From positions 682,001 to 746,000 of the forward strand of contig DATKUL010000002.1 of the NCBI GenBank assembly GCA_035530615.1: DNA of 64,000 nucleotides, read 5' to 3'. A program made the position numbers and the translations under genes. Positions 1-7,789 of the stretch are shown piece after piece. Each line of letters begins with the position of its first letter. Positions within the stretch are counted from its first letter, which is position 1. The notes under the pieces were generated by a model, which saw only the letters and a list, made by a program, of their open reading frames with translations, had not been told where the DNA came from and did not search any database. The stretch is from Candidatus Paceibacterota bacterium. Lineage in GTDB: Bacteria; Actinomycetota; Actinomycetes; Nanopelagicales; Nanopelagicaceae.

Positions 1-83
1 GTAGATGGCACAGCAAATAACACGCTCAGTGAAATAACACCAAGCAACGCCAATTTTTTTGGGTATTTTAGGTTTCTCATCAT
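1..83 (-). CDS. N-terminus of a secreted protein, cut by the left edge
   Basis: Read from 83 toward the left edge, two adjacent ATG codons (83-81 and 80-78) open a frame that stays open to base 1. The first 28 residues begin MMRNLKYPKK and continue with a hydrophobic run ending in FAVPST. This is the charged n-region plus h-region of a Sec signal peptide. The mature protein lies outside the window, so no function can be given. No clear Shine-Dalgarno precedes it. It diverges from the antiporter gene at 281. Confidence 0.6.
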   Translation of the reverse strand, partial: MMRNLKYPKKLALLGVISLSVLFAVPS

Positions 84-184
84 AATTCGATTCTGTTGGT
101 TGTTACAAAGGATGCTTACTACATCTCTCCGTTCACAACCATACTCACGCTTGGGCGCATAGCAATTTTAGATTCTGTGAAATT

Positions 185-199
185 GGTAAGTTTCTTACC
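185..199. repeat. Short inverted repeat upstream of the antiporter gene
   Basis: GGTAAG (185-190), a 3-base spacer and CTTACC (194-199) form a perfect 6-bp inverted repeat in the 197-bp gap between the divergent left-edge gene and the antiporter. It may be a regulator half-site pair or a small hairpin. Nothing else was recognised in this gap. Confidence 0.3.
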
Positions 200-280
200 C
201 GAGCGAGAGAGCATTTATTCATTGAAATCAAGGTTCATATCCATGTACACGCTCAATATCTCAACTGCCATACTTAATTC

Positions 281-1462
281 ATGAGCGAACTCCTAGCGGC
301 GAGCGTAGATCGAAGCGCAGGTCTTGTTCTCGGAGAGATCGGATTCGTTCTCATCGTTCTGGGCACAGTTGCATTTGTGACATCGAAGTTAAGAATTTCT
401 GTTGTTCCGTTCTTTCTTCTTTCCGGATTGGTTCTCGGTACTGGTGGAATTCTCCGCCTGGAGTTGAGCGATAATTTTCTATCAATTGGCGCTCAAATTG
501 GCGCAATTCTTCTTCTGTTGCTGATGGGTCTTGAATATTCCGCCAAGGAATTGTTGACCGGGTTCCGAGAACAACGAACTTTAGGTCTCTTTGACTTTCT
601 AGTGAATTTCGTCCCTGGTTCTGGATGCGCACTTATTCTCGGTTGGGGTTGGACCGGCGCTCTCGCACTCGGTGGTATCTCGTACGTTTCCTCCTCTGGT
701 ATCGCAATGCAATTCATCCGCGAATCACGCTGGCAAAGGCTCACGAGCACTAGACACGCAATAAATATCTTGGTTATGGAAGATCTTGCCCTGGCGCCCT
801 TGCTTCCGATTCTAAGTGCCTTTGGTTCTGGAGTCGGTTTACTCACCGGCTTCATATCAATCTCAGTTGCTTTGATAGTTACCGGAGGCGCCGTCATTTA
901 CAGCGCGCGTGGTGGTCACATCCCGTACGCCCCGATCATGCTTGGCGATTCCGCGACACTGCTTCTCGTTGTTTTCGGTTCTGCTCTTCTTGCGTCAGGG
1001 GTCGCCACGTACATTGGATTCTCTGGTGCAGTTGCTGCGTTCTTGGTCGGACTCCTCATGACTGAAGATCTAGCTATCGTGGCTCGCGTCAGATTGGCAC
1101 CATTGCGCGATCTCTTCTCCGCAATCTTTTTCCTGTTCTTCGGGTTGCGGATTGATCCAGCCAAGATTCCATCGATTCTGCTGCCAGCACTCGCTCTTAC
1201 TGCTGTCGGGATTGGTACGAAATTCCTGACGGCTTGGTGGGCCACTAGAAAGGCACAGGAGCCGGGCATCCGATTGCGAGTAACAGGACTGCTGGTGCCA
1301 CGAGGCGAATTCTCACTCGTTATTGCTGGTTTGACGGCCAGCACCTTTTTCGGAGAAAAGATCCAATTAATAACCATTACTTTCGTAATTCTCACAACTT
1401 TTGTTGGATCCATTCTGGTGCGGATTGCCTCGGCAGAGACCACGAAGAACGCGGAGTACTAG
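281..1462 (+). CDS. Cation:proton antiporter, CPA2 (KefB/Na+-H+ exchanger) type
   Basis: A 393-residue integral membrane protein made almost entirely of hydrophobic segments (about 11-12 predicted), typical of the sodium/hydrogen exchanger fold. Seen directly: an N-terminal block rich in Gly and Leu, an internal 'NILVMEDLALAPLL' segment resembling the conserved antiporter core, and a C-terminal 'LLVPRGEFSLVIAGL' motif characteristic of CPA2 proteins. It ends soon after the membrane domain, so the RCK/TrkA-N regulatory domain of longer KefB proteins is absent. It would exchange K+ or Na+ for H+ across the membrane; the ion is not predictable. It appears monocistronic. Confidence 0.85.
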   Translation: MSELLAASVDRSAGLVLGEIGFVLIVLGTVAFVTSKLRISVVPFFLLSGLVLGTGGILRLELSDNFLSIGAQIGAILLLLLMGLEYSAKELLTGFREQRTLGLFDFLVNFVPGSGCALILGWGWTGALALGGISYVSSSGIAMQFIRESRWQRLTSTRHAINILVMEDLALAPLLPILSAFGSGVGLLTGFISISVALIVTGGAVIYSARGGHIPYAPIMLGDSATLLLVVFGSALLASGVATYIGFSGAVAAFLVGLLMTEDLAIVARVRLAPLRDLFSAIFFLFFGLRIDPAKIPSILLPALALTAVGIGTKFLTAWWATRKAQEPGIRLRVTGLLVPRGEFSLVIAGLTASTFFGEKIQLITITFVILTTFVGSILVRIASAETTKNAEY

Positions 1463-1481
1463 ATGGAAGAGTCTATAGCCG

Positions 1482-1529
1482 CCTAGGTTTCCTAAGGTTT
1501 CCTAAGGTTTCCTAAGGTTTCCTAAGGTT
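1482..1529. repeat. Tandem 10-bp repeat (CCTAAGGTTT), probable TA operator
   Basis: Three exact copies of CCTAAGGTTT at 1491-1520, a nearly complete copy at 1521-1529 and a degenerate copy one base short at 1482-1490. The core CCTAAGG is itself an imperfect palindrome, and the 10-bp period places every copy on the same helix face. The array ends 43 bases before the antitoxin start, and a plausible -10 (TAACAT, about 1541) follows it, so it occupies the -35 region. Autoregulatory binding by the downstream antitoxin is inference. Confidence 0.6.
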
Positions 1530-1572
1530 CTTTTTTCTGCTAACATCCGGCTCTAGAAGAAACGAGGACACC

Positions 1573-1782
1573 ATGGCTACCACTGTGAAATTGGCCGATC
1601 ACTTAGTTGACGACGCCAAGAGAATGGCTGCTATTGAACATCGCTCTGTGCCCAAGCAAATTGAGTTTTACTACCAAATTGCTCGAACAGCTGAACAGAA
1701 TCCTGATCTGTCATTTCATTTGATTCGAGAATTACTCAAGTCGAAATCGGAAGAACCTAGCGGGGAATATCAGTTTGACTGA
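1573..1782 (+). CDS. ParD-like antitoxin of a type II toxin-antitoxin pair
   Basis: A 69-residue protein beginning MATTVKLADHLVDDAKRMAA. It resembles ParD-like antitoxins: a short N-terminal strand and helix suited to ribbon-helix-helix DNA binding, then a longer C-terminal region expected to wrap the toxin. SD-like GAGGA lies at about 1564-1568. The stop codon overlaps the toxin start by one base (TGATG), giving the translational coupling typical of TA operons. It probably represses its own promoter through the tandem repeats at 1482-1529. Confidence 0.7.
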   Translation: MATTVKLADHLVDDAKRMAAIEHRSVPKQIEFYYQIARTAEQNPDLSFHLIRELLKSKSEEPSGEYQFD

Positions 1783-2054
1783 TGAAAGTCCGCACTTCTC
1801 CAACTTTTGATAGGTATGCGAAGAAGCTCCATCCGAATGAGAAAAGAACTCTAAACGAGGCAGTTTTGGCTGTTCGAGAAGATCCACTTCTAGGTGAACC
1901 CAAAAAAGGCGATCTGGAGGGCTTCTATATATACAAATACAAATTAAAAGCCCAATTGTGGTTGCTGGCTTACACGGTCGAGTCTGAAGAAGTAATGACC
2001 TTACGCCTCGTAGGCCCACATGAAAATTTCTACCGAACTCTTAAAAGGATCTAG
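1782..2054 (+). CDS. RelE/ParE-superfamily toxin
   Basis: A 90-residue protein with the RelE/ParE layout: N-terminal 'SPTFDRYAKKLHP' helix, then 'EDPLLGEPKKGDLEGFYIYKYK' (a typical 'L.G...G.yr.r.g' strand), followed by 'LWLLAYTVESEEVMTLRLVGPHENFY'. Members are either ribosome-dependent mRNA interferases (RelE) or gyrase poisons (ParE); the sequence does not decide which. The 'GPHENFYRTL' tail resembles YafQ/HigB-like proteins, in which a C-terminal His/Tyr takes part in catalysis. It is translated from the antitoxin transcript with a one-base overlap. Confidence 0.75.
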   Translation: MKVRTSPTFDRYAKKLHPNEKRTLNEAVLAVREDPLLGEPKKGDLEGFYIYKYKLKAQLWLLAYTVESEEVMTLRLVGPHENFYRTLKRI

Positions 2055-2101
2055 CCAGTTGTGACCAAGGCCATCTGTTGGTTAGTGAGGTAAATTTTCT
2101 T

Positions 2102-2584
2102 ATGACTCAAAAACATCCATCAGTGCTCCGAGTCCAAAGTCGATTGCGTGAACTTGGAATACTCGGTGAAGTTCATCATCTTTCTGACTCTGCCCGTAGC
2201 GCACAAGAAGCGGCAGACTCCCTCGGTATCTTGGTTGGACAAGTTGCCTCATCCATCGTTTTCCGTCTTCCAAATGAATTACCACTTTTGGTTATCACGA
2301 GCGGTCGCCATCGAGTAGACACTGTTCTCGTTGCGGAAAAACTCCATGTAGAAAAGCTTCACAGGGCAGATTCCAATTTTGTGCGTGAACATTCGGGATT
2401 CGCGATCGGTGGAGTTAGCCCAGTCGGATGGATTCAACCTGCAACAATAATCATTGATGAAGCGTTGAATGATTATGAAGTCATTTGGGCCGCCGCAGGA
2501 CATCCCCATGCAGTCTTTCCAACGAACTACGAGGAATTGGCAAGAACCACCAATGCGAAACCAATGATCGTCTCAGTAGACTAA
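2102..2584 (+). CDS. YbaK/EbsC-family aminoacyl-tRNA deacylase-like protein
   Basis: A 160-residue single-domain YbaK/ProX-like protein. Members hydrolyse mischarged aminoacyl-tRNAs, for example Cys-tRNAPro. Seen: 'SSIVFRLPNELPLLVITSGRHRVD' strands and the signature 'GFAIGGVSPVGW' near residue 110. ATG 2102 is preferred over the upstream TTG at 2078 because GAGG at 2087-2090 is suitably spaced and typical family members start 'hPSV.RV...L'. A decayed partial copy of the same domain lies about 440 bp downstream, beyond the HIT gene. Confidence 0.85.
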   Translation: MTQKHPSVLRVQSRLRELGILGEVHHLSDSARSAQEAADSLGILVGQVASSIVFRLPNELPLLVITSGRHRVDTVLVAEKLHVEKLHRADSNFVREHSGFAIGGVSPVGWIQPATIIIDEALNDYEVIWAAAGHPHAVFPTNYEELARTTNAKPMIVSVD

Positions 2585-2593
2585 TCTTCTTTC

Positions 2594-3013
2594 ATGAATG
2601 ACAACGCTGGGTGCATCTTCTGCCAGATCGTCGAAGGTCAGTCCCCAGCTAGAGTTTTACTCGAAAATGAACACTGCATGGCGTTCCTAGATATTGCCCC
2701 TGCTGGCAAAGGCCACACCTTGGTGATCCCCAAAAAACATTCGGTGGATATTCTTGATAGTGCAAGTGAGGCACTCTCTGAGGTTATGCGAATGACGAAG
2801 GAAGTATCGCAATTGCTCGATACAAAACTCAAGCCAGATGGTTTATCACTTTTCCAAATGAATCGAACGGCAGGCTGGCAGACGGTTTTCCATTTCCACG
2901 TGCACATCGTTCCTAGGTGGAATGGCGACTCCCTTATCGAGCCTTGGGTTGAAACCTTGGCGCCAGACCTAGAATTAAATAAGGTTTACAGCGAGTTAAC
3001 AAATGTCTCCTAA
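2594..3013 (+). CDS. HIT-family (histidine triad) nucleotide hydrolase
   Basis: A 139-residue protein carrying the histidine triad motif HFHVHIVPR near residue 100. The N-terminal 'CIFCQIVEGQSPA' provides the usual HINT/Fhit zinc-type Cys pair. HINT-type enzymes cleave AMP-linked substrates such as adenosine phosphoramidates or AMP-lysine. The length fits a single-domain HINT. It follows ybaK by nine bases and probably shares its transcript. Confidence 0.88.
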   Translation: MNDNAGCIFCQIVEGQSPARVLLENEHCMAFLDIAPAGKGHTLVIPKKHSVDILDSASEALSEVMRMTKEVSQLLDTKLKPDGLSLFQMNRTAGWQTVFHFHVHIVPRWNGDSLIEPWVETLAPDLELNKVYSELTNVS

Positions 3014-3020
3014 TCCCATT

Positions 3021-3140
3021 GGCTTGCATCCGGTCGCAGACACCACAGGAGGAGTGAGTCCAGTGGGGTGGTTGCAACCAACCACAGTGGTCATTGACGA
3101 CATCCACATTCTCGGTTCCATTAAGTTGTATCGAAACTAA
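3021..3140 (+). pseudogene. Remnant of a second YbaK-domain gene
   Basis: In the frame starting at 3048 the DNA reads GGVSPVGWLQPTTVVIDD, almost matching GGVSPVGWIQPATIIIDE in the intact YbaK at 2102-2584. The flanks do not extend the domain: upstream residues are unrelated and a stop follows at 3138-3140. This is the C-terminal third of a YbaK domain with no start or N-terminus, best explained as a decayed duplication or the scar of a deletion. The two copies differ at many third positions, so the duplication is not recent. Confidence 0.65.
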
Positions 3141-3141
3141 A

Positions 3142-3537
3142 ATGCTCATAGCGCTGAAGAAAACTGTTCCCACCGCCAAGTTCATTAATACTGAATGGAC
3201 ACCTGGTATCGGAACCGAACTTGCGGAAGTCCTTAATAATTCTGGAATAGCGTGTTCCTTTGGAATTCAGTCTGCAAGTGTCGGTGTAACTGCCGCATGG
3301 GTAAGTGATGTTAAAAATTTATTCGATTCACTTACACCCCAAACGCCAAAAGCAAATATTGTCGAAGGAATGGACTCGCAAAGAGAGCTCATTTTCAGGC
3401 AAGTCAAGAACGGTTTCATCAGCGGGTTTGGTCCGATCGAAGTGGTGGGCGAGGTGGAGAAATTGAAACATCCATTGGATCTCACTTGGAATTCAACCTT
3501 CATTTATGTACCAAGTTCGGATTGCGCCTTTTCCTAA
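3142..3537 (+). CDS. Hypothetical protein of unknown family, 131 aa
   Basis: A frame from ATG 3142 to 3537 whose composition resembles the neighbouring genes. The product has no signal peptide or membrane segment. It is mixed alpha/beta in appearance, with 'TEWTPGIGTELAEVLNNSGIA' followed by Gly- and Val-rich strands and a C-terminus with 'GFISGFGPIEVVGE'. I do not recognise a family. No strong SD precedes the start. Because it begins two bases after the YbaK remnant, it could also be debris of an inserted gene. It ends one base before the hydrolase start. Confidence 0.45.
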   Translation: MLIALKKTVPTAKFINTEWTPGIGTELAEVLNNSGIACSFGIQSASVGVTAAWVSDVKNLFDSLTPQTPKANIVEGMDSQRELIFRQVKNGFISGFGPIEVVGEVEKLKHPLDLTWNSTFIYVPSSDCAFS

Positions 3538-3538
3538 A

Positions 3539-4336
3539 ATGATCCTTCACTCAACTGTCCACGGGTCCTCACCACAGAAAGAGACGCTTCTCCTCATACA
3601 CGGCATGGGATCTTCTGCATCCTCGGCCTGGAGAAGCATTCTTCCGAGCCTGATGGATAGGTTCACGGTAGTTACACTCGATCTACCTGGCCACGGAAAG
3701 TCGCCTATTGATAAAGACCAACCGATGGATCCAGAATCATTGGGTGACGCCGTAATTCGCACGATGCATCATCTGAAATTCGAGAAGTTTCATTCGGTCG
3801 GAAATTCTCTGGGTGGCTGGATTTCGCTCGAGATGGCCGCCAAGTATCCCGAGAGAATATCCTCCGTTACCAGCTTGGCGCCAGCGGGGCTCTGGGTTAC
3901 ACCATTTAAAACGCGATACCCCGATGCCGCCATTTCGCAGATGCTCGCCAGCAGCCTTCGAACAGTTTCGCCTTTGCTGATGCGCTACGAATGGGCCAGA
4001 AAAATTGGCTTTGAAAATGTCAGCCCAAAGTGGCGTGAATTTTCTTACGAGCTCTGTCTCGATGCCACTACCGCCATGGCTTCATCGACTGGTTACTACC
4101 CTGCATGGGAAGCCCTCTTGACCAAACGCTTTGACAAAAAAATCCAGCCATCCATCCCGGTGACAATTATCTTTGGCGACTCAGACCGGACCTTACCTGC
4201 AGAGACGTGTCAAACACGCTCCCTGGTCCCGCCACATGCAAAATGGATGACACTCTCTGAGTGTGGTCACGCCCCCATGTGGGACCATCCCGATGACGTG
4301 CTCGAACTAATTTCAATAACAACGGGAGTTCTTTAG
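3539..4336 (+). CDS. Alpha/beta-hydrolase fold protein
   Basis: A 265-residue alpha/beta hydrolase with a complete apparent triad: nucleophile Ser in 'SVGNSLGGW' (GxSxG), Asp in 'IIFGDSDRT' and His in 'SECGHAPMWDHP'. The oxyanion-hole motif 'LIHGMGSSASSAW' is near the N-terminus. Substrate is unknown; esterase, lipase or C-C hydrolase are all possible. ATG 3539 is chosen so that the gene begins just after the previous stop; an upstream ATG at 3506 would overlap it by 32 bp. Confidence 0.8.
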   Translation: MILHSTVHGSSPQKETLLLIHGMGSSASSAWRSILPSLMDRFTVVTLDLPGHGKSPIDKDQPMDPESLGDAVIRTMHHLKFEKFHSVGNSLGGWISLEMAAKYPERISSVTSLAPAGLWVTPFKTRYPDAAISQMLASSLRTVSPLLMRYEWARKIGFENVSPKWREFSYELCLDATTAMASSTGYYPAWEALLTKRFDKKIQPSIPVTIIFGDSDRTLPAETCQTRSLVPPHAKWMTLSECGHAPMWDHPDDVLELISITTGVL

Positions 4337-4394
4337 TGGCAGTGGTTCTCTATTTTTGGCGCATGCTGGTAATGAATAGGGCAGACTAAGCACC

Positions 4395-5198
4395 ATGTCA
4401 TTGCGCCACTACACACCTCACAGAAATAGGCGAAGGGGAATCTCATCACGGGCCCAGAAATTCCTCTACTCGATCTTGTCACTTGCCATTCTGCTTCAAG
4501 TCTTCTACCCCCTGGTGCATGGTGAGATCCTGCGCTACTTAACTTTTGCGGTTATTTATGTGGCGTCACTAGCCATGCTCCTGCACGCGTTCTACTCATT
4601 TGGTTGGCGATATGCATTCAGATATTTCGCCATCACTTTCATTTTCGGTTTTCTCGTCGAAGAAATCAGCTTGCGTACCGGATGGCCATTTGGAACTTAC
4701 GCATACGATCCAAGTTTGGGTCCTCAACTCCTCGGAGTCCCCATAATTGTTCCCTTTGCGTGGCTGATGATGGTGCACCCCATCCTTGTGATCTCACGAC
4801 GTGTGACGCAACATTGGGTTTTTATATACGGCGGCGCTGCCTTGATGGCTTGGGACCTATTTCTCGACCCGATGATGGTGGCGGCGCACAGATGGTCCTG
4901 GACCTTCACCGGCTCGCATGTTCCCTTCGAGCCAGAGATTCCACTTTCGAACACAGCTGGATGGCTCTTAGCGGGGATGGGACTAATCGCGTTACTGCAC
5001 ATATCCCTTCCGCGCGAGAGAAGGAAACAGGGGGCCGAGTTCACCGCGGTGGATATTTTCCTCAGCTGGACACTTTTCTCTGGCGTGGTTGGAAATCTCT
5101 TCTTTTTTGACCGACCAGGAGTTGCGCTCTTTGCCGGCGCGATCTTCGCTCTTGTGCTTGCTCCGTATGCCTTCGCCCGCTGGCTCGGACAACCGTAA
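4395..5198 (+). CDS. cruF: Carotenoid 1',2'-hydratase, CruF family
   Basis: A 267-residue membrane protein of the DUF422 / carotenoid biosynthesis protein family. Diagnostic stretches are 'EEISLRTGWPFGTYAYDP' at about residues 93-110 and 'LMAWDLFLDPMMVAAHRW' at about 150-170, whose acidic residues are the conserved features of CruF-type hydratases. It would add water across the C1'-C2' double bond of an acyclic carotenoid end, giving the 1'-hydroxyl that CruG-like enzymes glycosylate. First gene of a cruF-GT2-crtD run; the glycosyltransferase start overlaps its 3' end. Confidence 0.85.
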   Translation: MSLRHYTPHRNRRRGISSRAQKFLYSILSLAILLQVFYPLVHGEILRYLTFAVIYVASLAMLLHAFYSFGWRYAFRYFAITFIFGFLVEEISLRTGWPFGTYAYDPSLGPQLLGVPIIVPFAWLMMVHPILVISRRVTQHWVFIYGGAALMAWDLFLDPMMVAAHRWSWTFTGSHVPFEPEIPLSNTAGWLLAGMGLIALLHISLPRERRKQGAEFTAVDIFLSWTLFSGVVGNLFFFDRPGVALFAGAIFALVLAPYAFARWLGQP

Positions 5199-6288
5199 AC
5201 TTTTTGTTTCAATGATTTTTGTGCTCTTACTTCTTCCCTCGATAATCATCCTCATCTCTTTTACAAATAAATTCTCTTTGATTCGCCTCAAGAATGCTGA
5301 GAAGATTTCTCCGTTCGCGATTACTGTTTTAGTCCCTTTGCGCAATGAAGAGAAAAATGTTGAAGCGGTGGTTGCCTCGCTCAAGAAACAAAGAGGTCTT
5401 CCCCATTTCAATATTGTTCTCATCGATGACAATTCAACCGACCAAACACGTCGCCTCTGCTCCGAGGCAATATCCAACGATTCACGTTTTTCTCTCTTGG
5501 TCGGAAGTAAGTTGCCCAAGGAGTGGCTGGGAAAGCCGTTTGCACTAAAACAAGGATTAGAGCTCTGCGATTCAGAGTTGATAATTCTCATCGATGCCGA
5601 CGTTCGTTTGAAGGAAAACGCCATCGCGGAAGCGGCTACGCTCTTTGCGGCGAAAGGCCTGGACTTCATCTCTGTTTATCCGAAGGAGATTGCTCTCACA
5701 TGGAGCGAGCGTCTCATTCAACCCCTCCTTCAATGGTCATGGTTAGCGAGTGTTCCCTTGAAAGTTGCCGAACACTCCTCCCGACAATCCCTTGCTATCG
5801 CTAACGGTCAGTTCTTTCTTCTTCGCAAGTCCTCATTGCTGGCCGTAGGCGGGTTTGATTCGATATGTGATGCTGTCATTGACGATATTGCACTGGCCCG
5901 CGTGTTTCTCAGAAACGGATTTCATGGCACCGTAGTTGATGGCTCACGGGTTGCCGAATGTCGTATGTACCAATCGTGGGAAGAATTGCGAAATGGCTAC
6001 AGTAAATCCCTCCCGGTCGCCTTTGGAGGGTGGTTCGGCTCATCCCTAGTGGTCATACTCCTATTCCTCACTGGGGTACTACCACTTGCATTTGCGCTCA
6101 CTGGCTCAACCGTCGGAATCGCATCCCTCAGCCTCATCTACTTATCGCGACTATTGAGCGCGCGAATCACAGGTGGACGGTGGATTGATGCAATCGCGCA
6201 TCCCCTCTCGTCACTCTTGCTCATTTACATGATTGTGCGCTCGTGGCGAACTCGCGGGAAAATTTTATGGAAGGGCAGAGCGATATGA
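5167..6288 (+). CDS. Family 2 glycosyltransferase, CruG-like
   Basis: A 373-residue membrane-anchored GT2. An N-terminal hydrophobic segment is followed by a GT-A domain: 'VLVPLRNEEKNVEAVV', 'LIDDNSTDQT' (nucleotide binding), 'LIDADVR' (DxD-like metal motif) and 'DDIALARVF'. Two to three hydrophobic segments close the protein. Position directly between cruF and a crtD-like gene makes transfer of a sugar to the carotenoid 1'- or 2'-hydroxyl the likely role (inference). Start is ambiguous: ATG 5167 overlaps cruF; ATG 5212 lies just after it. Neither has a good SD. Confidence 0.8.
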   Translation: MPSPAGSDNRKLFVSMIFVLLLLPSIIILISFTNKFSLIRLKNAEKISPFAITVLVPLRNEEKNVEAVVASLKKQRGLPHFNIVLIDDNSTDQTRRLCSEAISNDSRFSLLVGSKLPKEWLGKPFALKQGLELCDSELIILIDADVRLKENAIAEAATLFAAKGLDFISVYPKEIALTWSERLIQPLLQWSWLASVPLKVAEHSSRQSLAIANGQFFLLRKSSLLAVGGFDSICDAVIDDIALARVFLRNGFHGTVVDGSRVAECRMYQSWEELRNGYSKSLPVAFGGWFGSSLVVILLFLTGVLPLAFALTGSTVGIASLSLIYLSRLLSARITGGRWIDAIAHPLSSLLLIYMIVRSWRTRGKILWKGRAI

Positions 6289-7784
6289 GTCGCATCGTTG
6301 TCATCGGCGCAGGTATCGGTGGCATGTCAACTGCAGCACGACTTGCAACACTAGGACACAGCGTTGCAGTCTTTGAGGGCTCAGCACACGTTGGTGGCAA
6401 GTGCCGAACTGAGTGGATCGACGGATATGCATTCGATACCGGTCCCACTCTCTTGACACTGCCTGCCGTTTATCGTGATTTCTTTCTCAAGACTGGAGAT
6501 GCTCTCGAAACAGTTCTTGAAATCCAAGAAGTAAACCCCTCGTTTGACTATCGATTCATAGATGGATCTCACGTTCAATTTGCCAATCTCTCCCGCTTCC
6601 AAACGCTCAAGGCGATCGAAGAGAGTTTTGGAAATCAATCGAGTTATCAGTGGAATCATTTGATGCTCCGGGCAGAGAAAATGTGGGATGCATCCCGCGA
6701 GAAGTTCATTGAAGCGGAATTGCGCTCTTGGCCATCCCTCTTGAAGAATCCTCAATTCTTTCGCGATCTCCAAACAATCGCACCCTGGAAATCTCTACGT
6801 TCGCTCACGCATCAAATCACTCATGACTCCCGACTTCAGTACATCGCTGAGCGTTACGCAACATATAGTGGATCGGATCCGCGAAAGGCACCTGCGGTAC
6901 TTCTTTCAATTGCCTTCGTCGAAGAGGCTTTTGGTGCATGGCACATCAAAGGTGGAATCGGCCAACTTGCGTATGCGATCCACGACCGCGCCGTTGAACG
7001 CGGCGTCACTTTTCATTGTGGGCAAAAAGTGGTTGAAATTCTCCACGATGGAACTCGAACCATCGGAATCCGCTTAGCGGACGGCGCTTCGGTTAAGGCT
7101 GACTTGGTTGTCGCCAATGCAGATGCATCGCAGGTCTACTCATCCCTTCTCAAATCCGACCTAAGAGTCTTAAAGAGACCGCGAAGATCCATTGCGCGAT
7201 CCACTCCGTCATCTGGAGGATTCTCATTGTTTTTAGGATTGAAGAAGGACCCAATGGCTCAACAACTTTCCCACCACACAATTCTTTTCCCAGCCGATTA
7301 TGAGACCGAGTTCGAATCAATCTTTACCCATATGAAGCCAGCCAAAAAGCCAGCGATCTACATATGCTCCCCGAACGATCCATTGATGGTGCGAAGGGAT
7401 GACACCGAGGCTTGGTCAGTTCTCGTAAACACTCCTCCTCACTCCACAACTGGTCAAGGCTGGGATTGGAATGATCGCGAATTTTCGCAGTCCTATGCAA
7501 ATACCATCATCGATCAGATTGAATCACGTGGCATCGCAATTCGAAATCGTCTCGAACTCATGGAAATTCGTACTCCCGCCGACTTGGAGCGAGAGACATT
7601 TTCACCAGGTGGTTCAATTTATGGAACGTCAAGCAATGGCGCTCCGGCGGCGTTTTGGCGCGCGAAGAACCGCTCTCCACTTCATGGGTTGTTCTGCGTC
7701 GGAGGATCAGCACACCCGGGAGGCGGTTTGCCACTGGTCGGAATCAGCGCAGAAATCGTCGCAAACACGATTGACCACGCTTAG
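6285..7784 (+). CDS. CrtI/CrtD-family carotenoid desaturase
   Basis: A 499-residue FAD-dependent desaturase of the CrtI superfamily. The N-terminal dinucleotide fold is 'VVIGAGIGGMSTAARL', followed by the family block 'GGKCRTEWIDGYAFDTGP'. The C-terminal FAD motif is 'VGGSAHPGGGLPLVGISAE'. Start ATG 6285 overlaps the GT2 stop as ATGA. Because a canonical crtI lies at 10399 and this copy sits beside cruF, a CrtD-like role (3',4'-desaturation or hydroxycarotenoid dehydrogenation) is more likely than phytoene desaturation. That assignment is inference from context. Confidence 0.8.
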   Translation: MSRIVVIGAGIGGMSTAARLATLGHSVAVFEGSAHVGGKCRTEWIDGYAFDTGPTLLTLPAVYRDFFLKTGDALETVLEIQEVNPSFDYRFIDGSHVQFANLSRFQTLKAIEESFGNQSSYQWNHLMLRAEKMWDASREKFIEAELRSWPSLLKNPQFFRDLQTIAPWKSLRSLTHQITHDSRLQYIAERYATYSGSDPRKAPAVLLSIAFVEEAFGAWHIKGGIGQLAYAIHDRAVERGVTFHCGQKVVEILHDGTRTIGIRLADGASVKADLVVANADASQVYSSLLKSDLRVLKRPRRSIARSTPSSGGFSLFLGLKKDPMAQQLSHHTILFPADYETEFESIFTHMKPAKKPAIYICSPNDPLMVRRDDTEAWSVLVNTPPHSTTGQGWDWNDREFSQSYANTIIDQIESRGIAIRNRLELMEIRTPADLERETFSPGGSIYGTSSNGAPAAFWRAKNRSPLHGLFCVGGSAHPGGGLPLVGISAEIVANTIDHA

Positions 7785-7789
7785 TGTGC

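Noticed and set aside
96-284. 62-codon frame before the antiporter
   Set aside because: No SD, no recognisable protein features and it overlaps the antiporter start; the minus-strand signal peptide at 1-83 is a better reading of this edge.
1482-1529. CRISPR array
   Set aside because: The 10-bp units are directly adjacent with no spacers and no cas genes are nearby.
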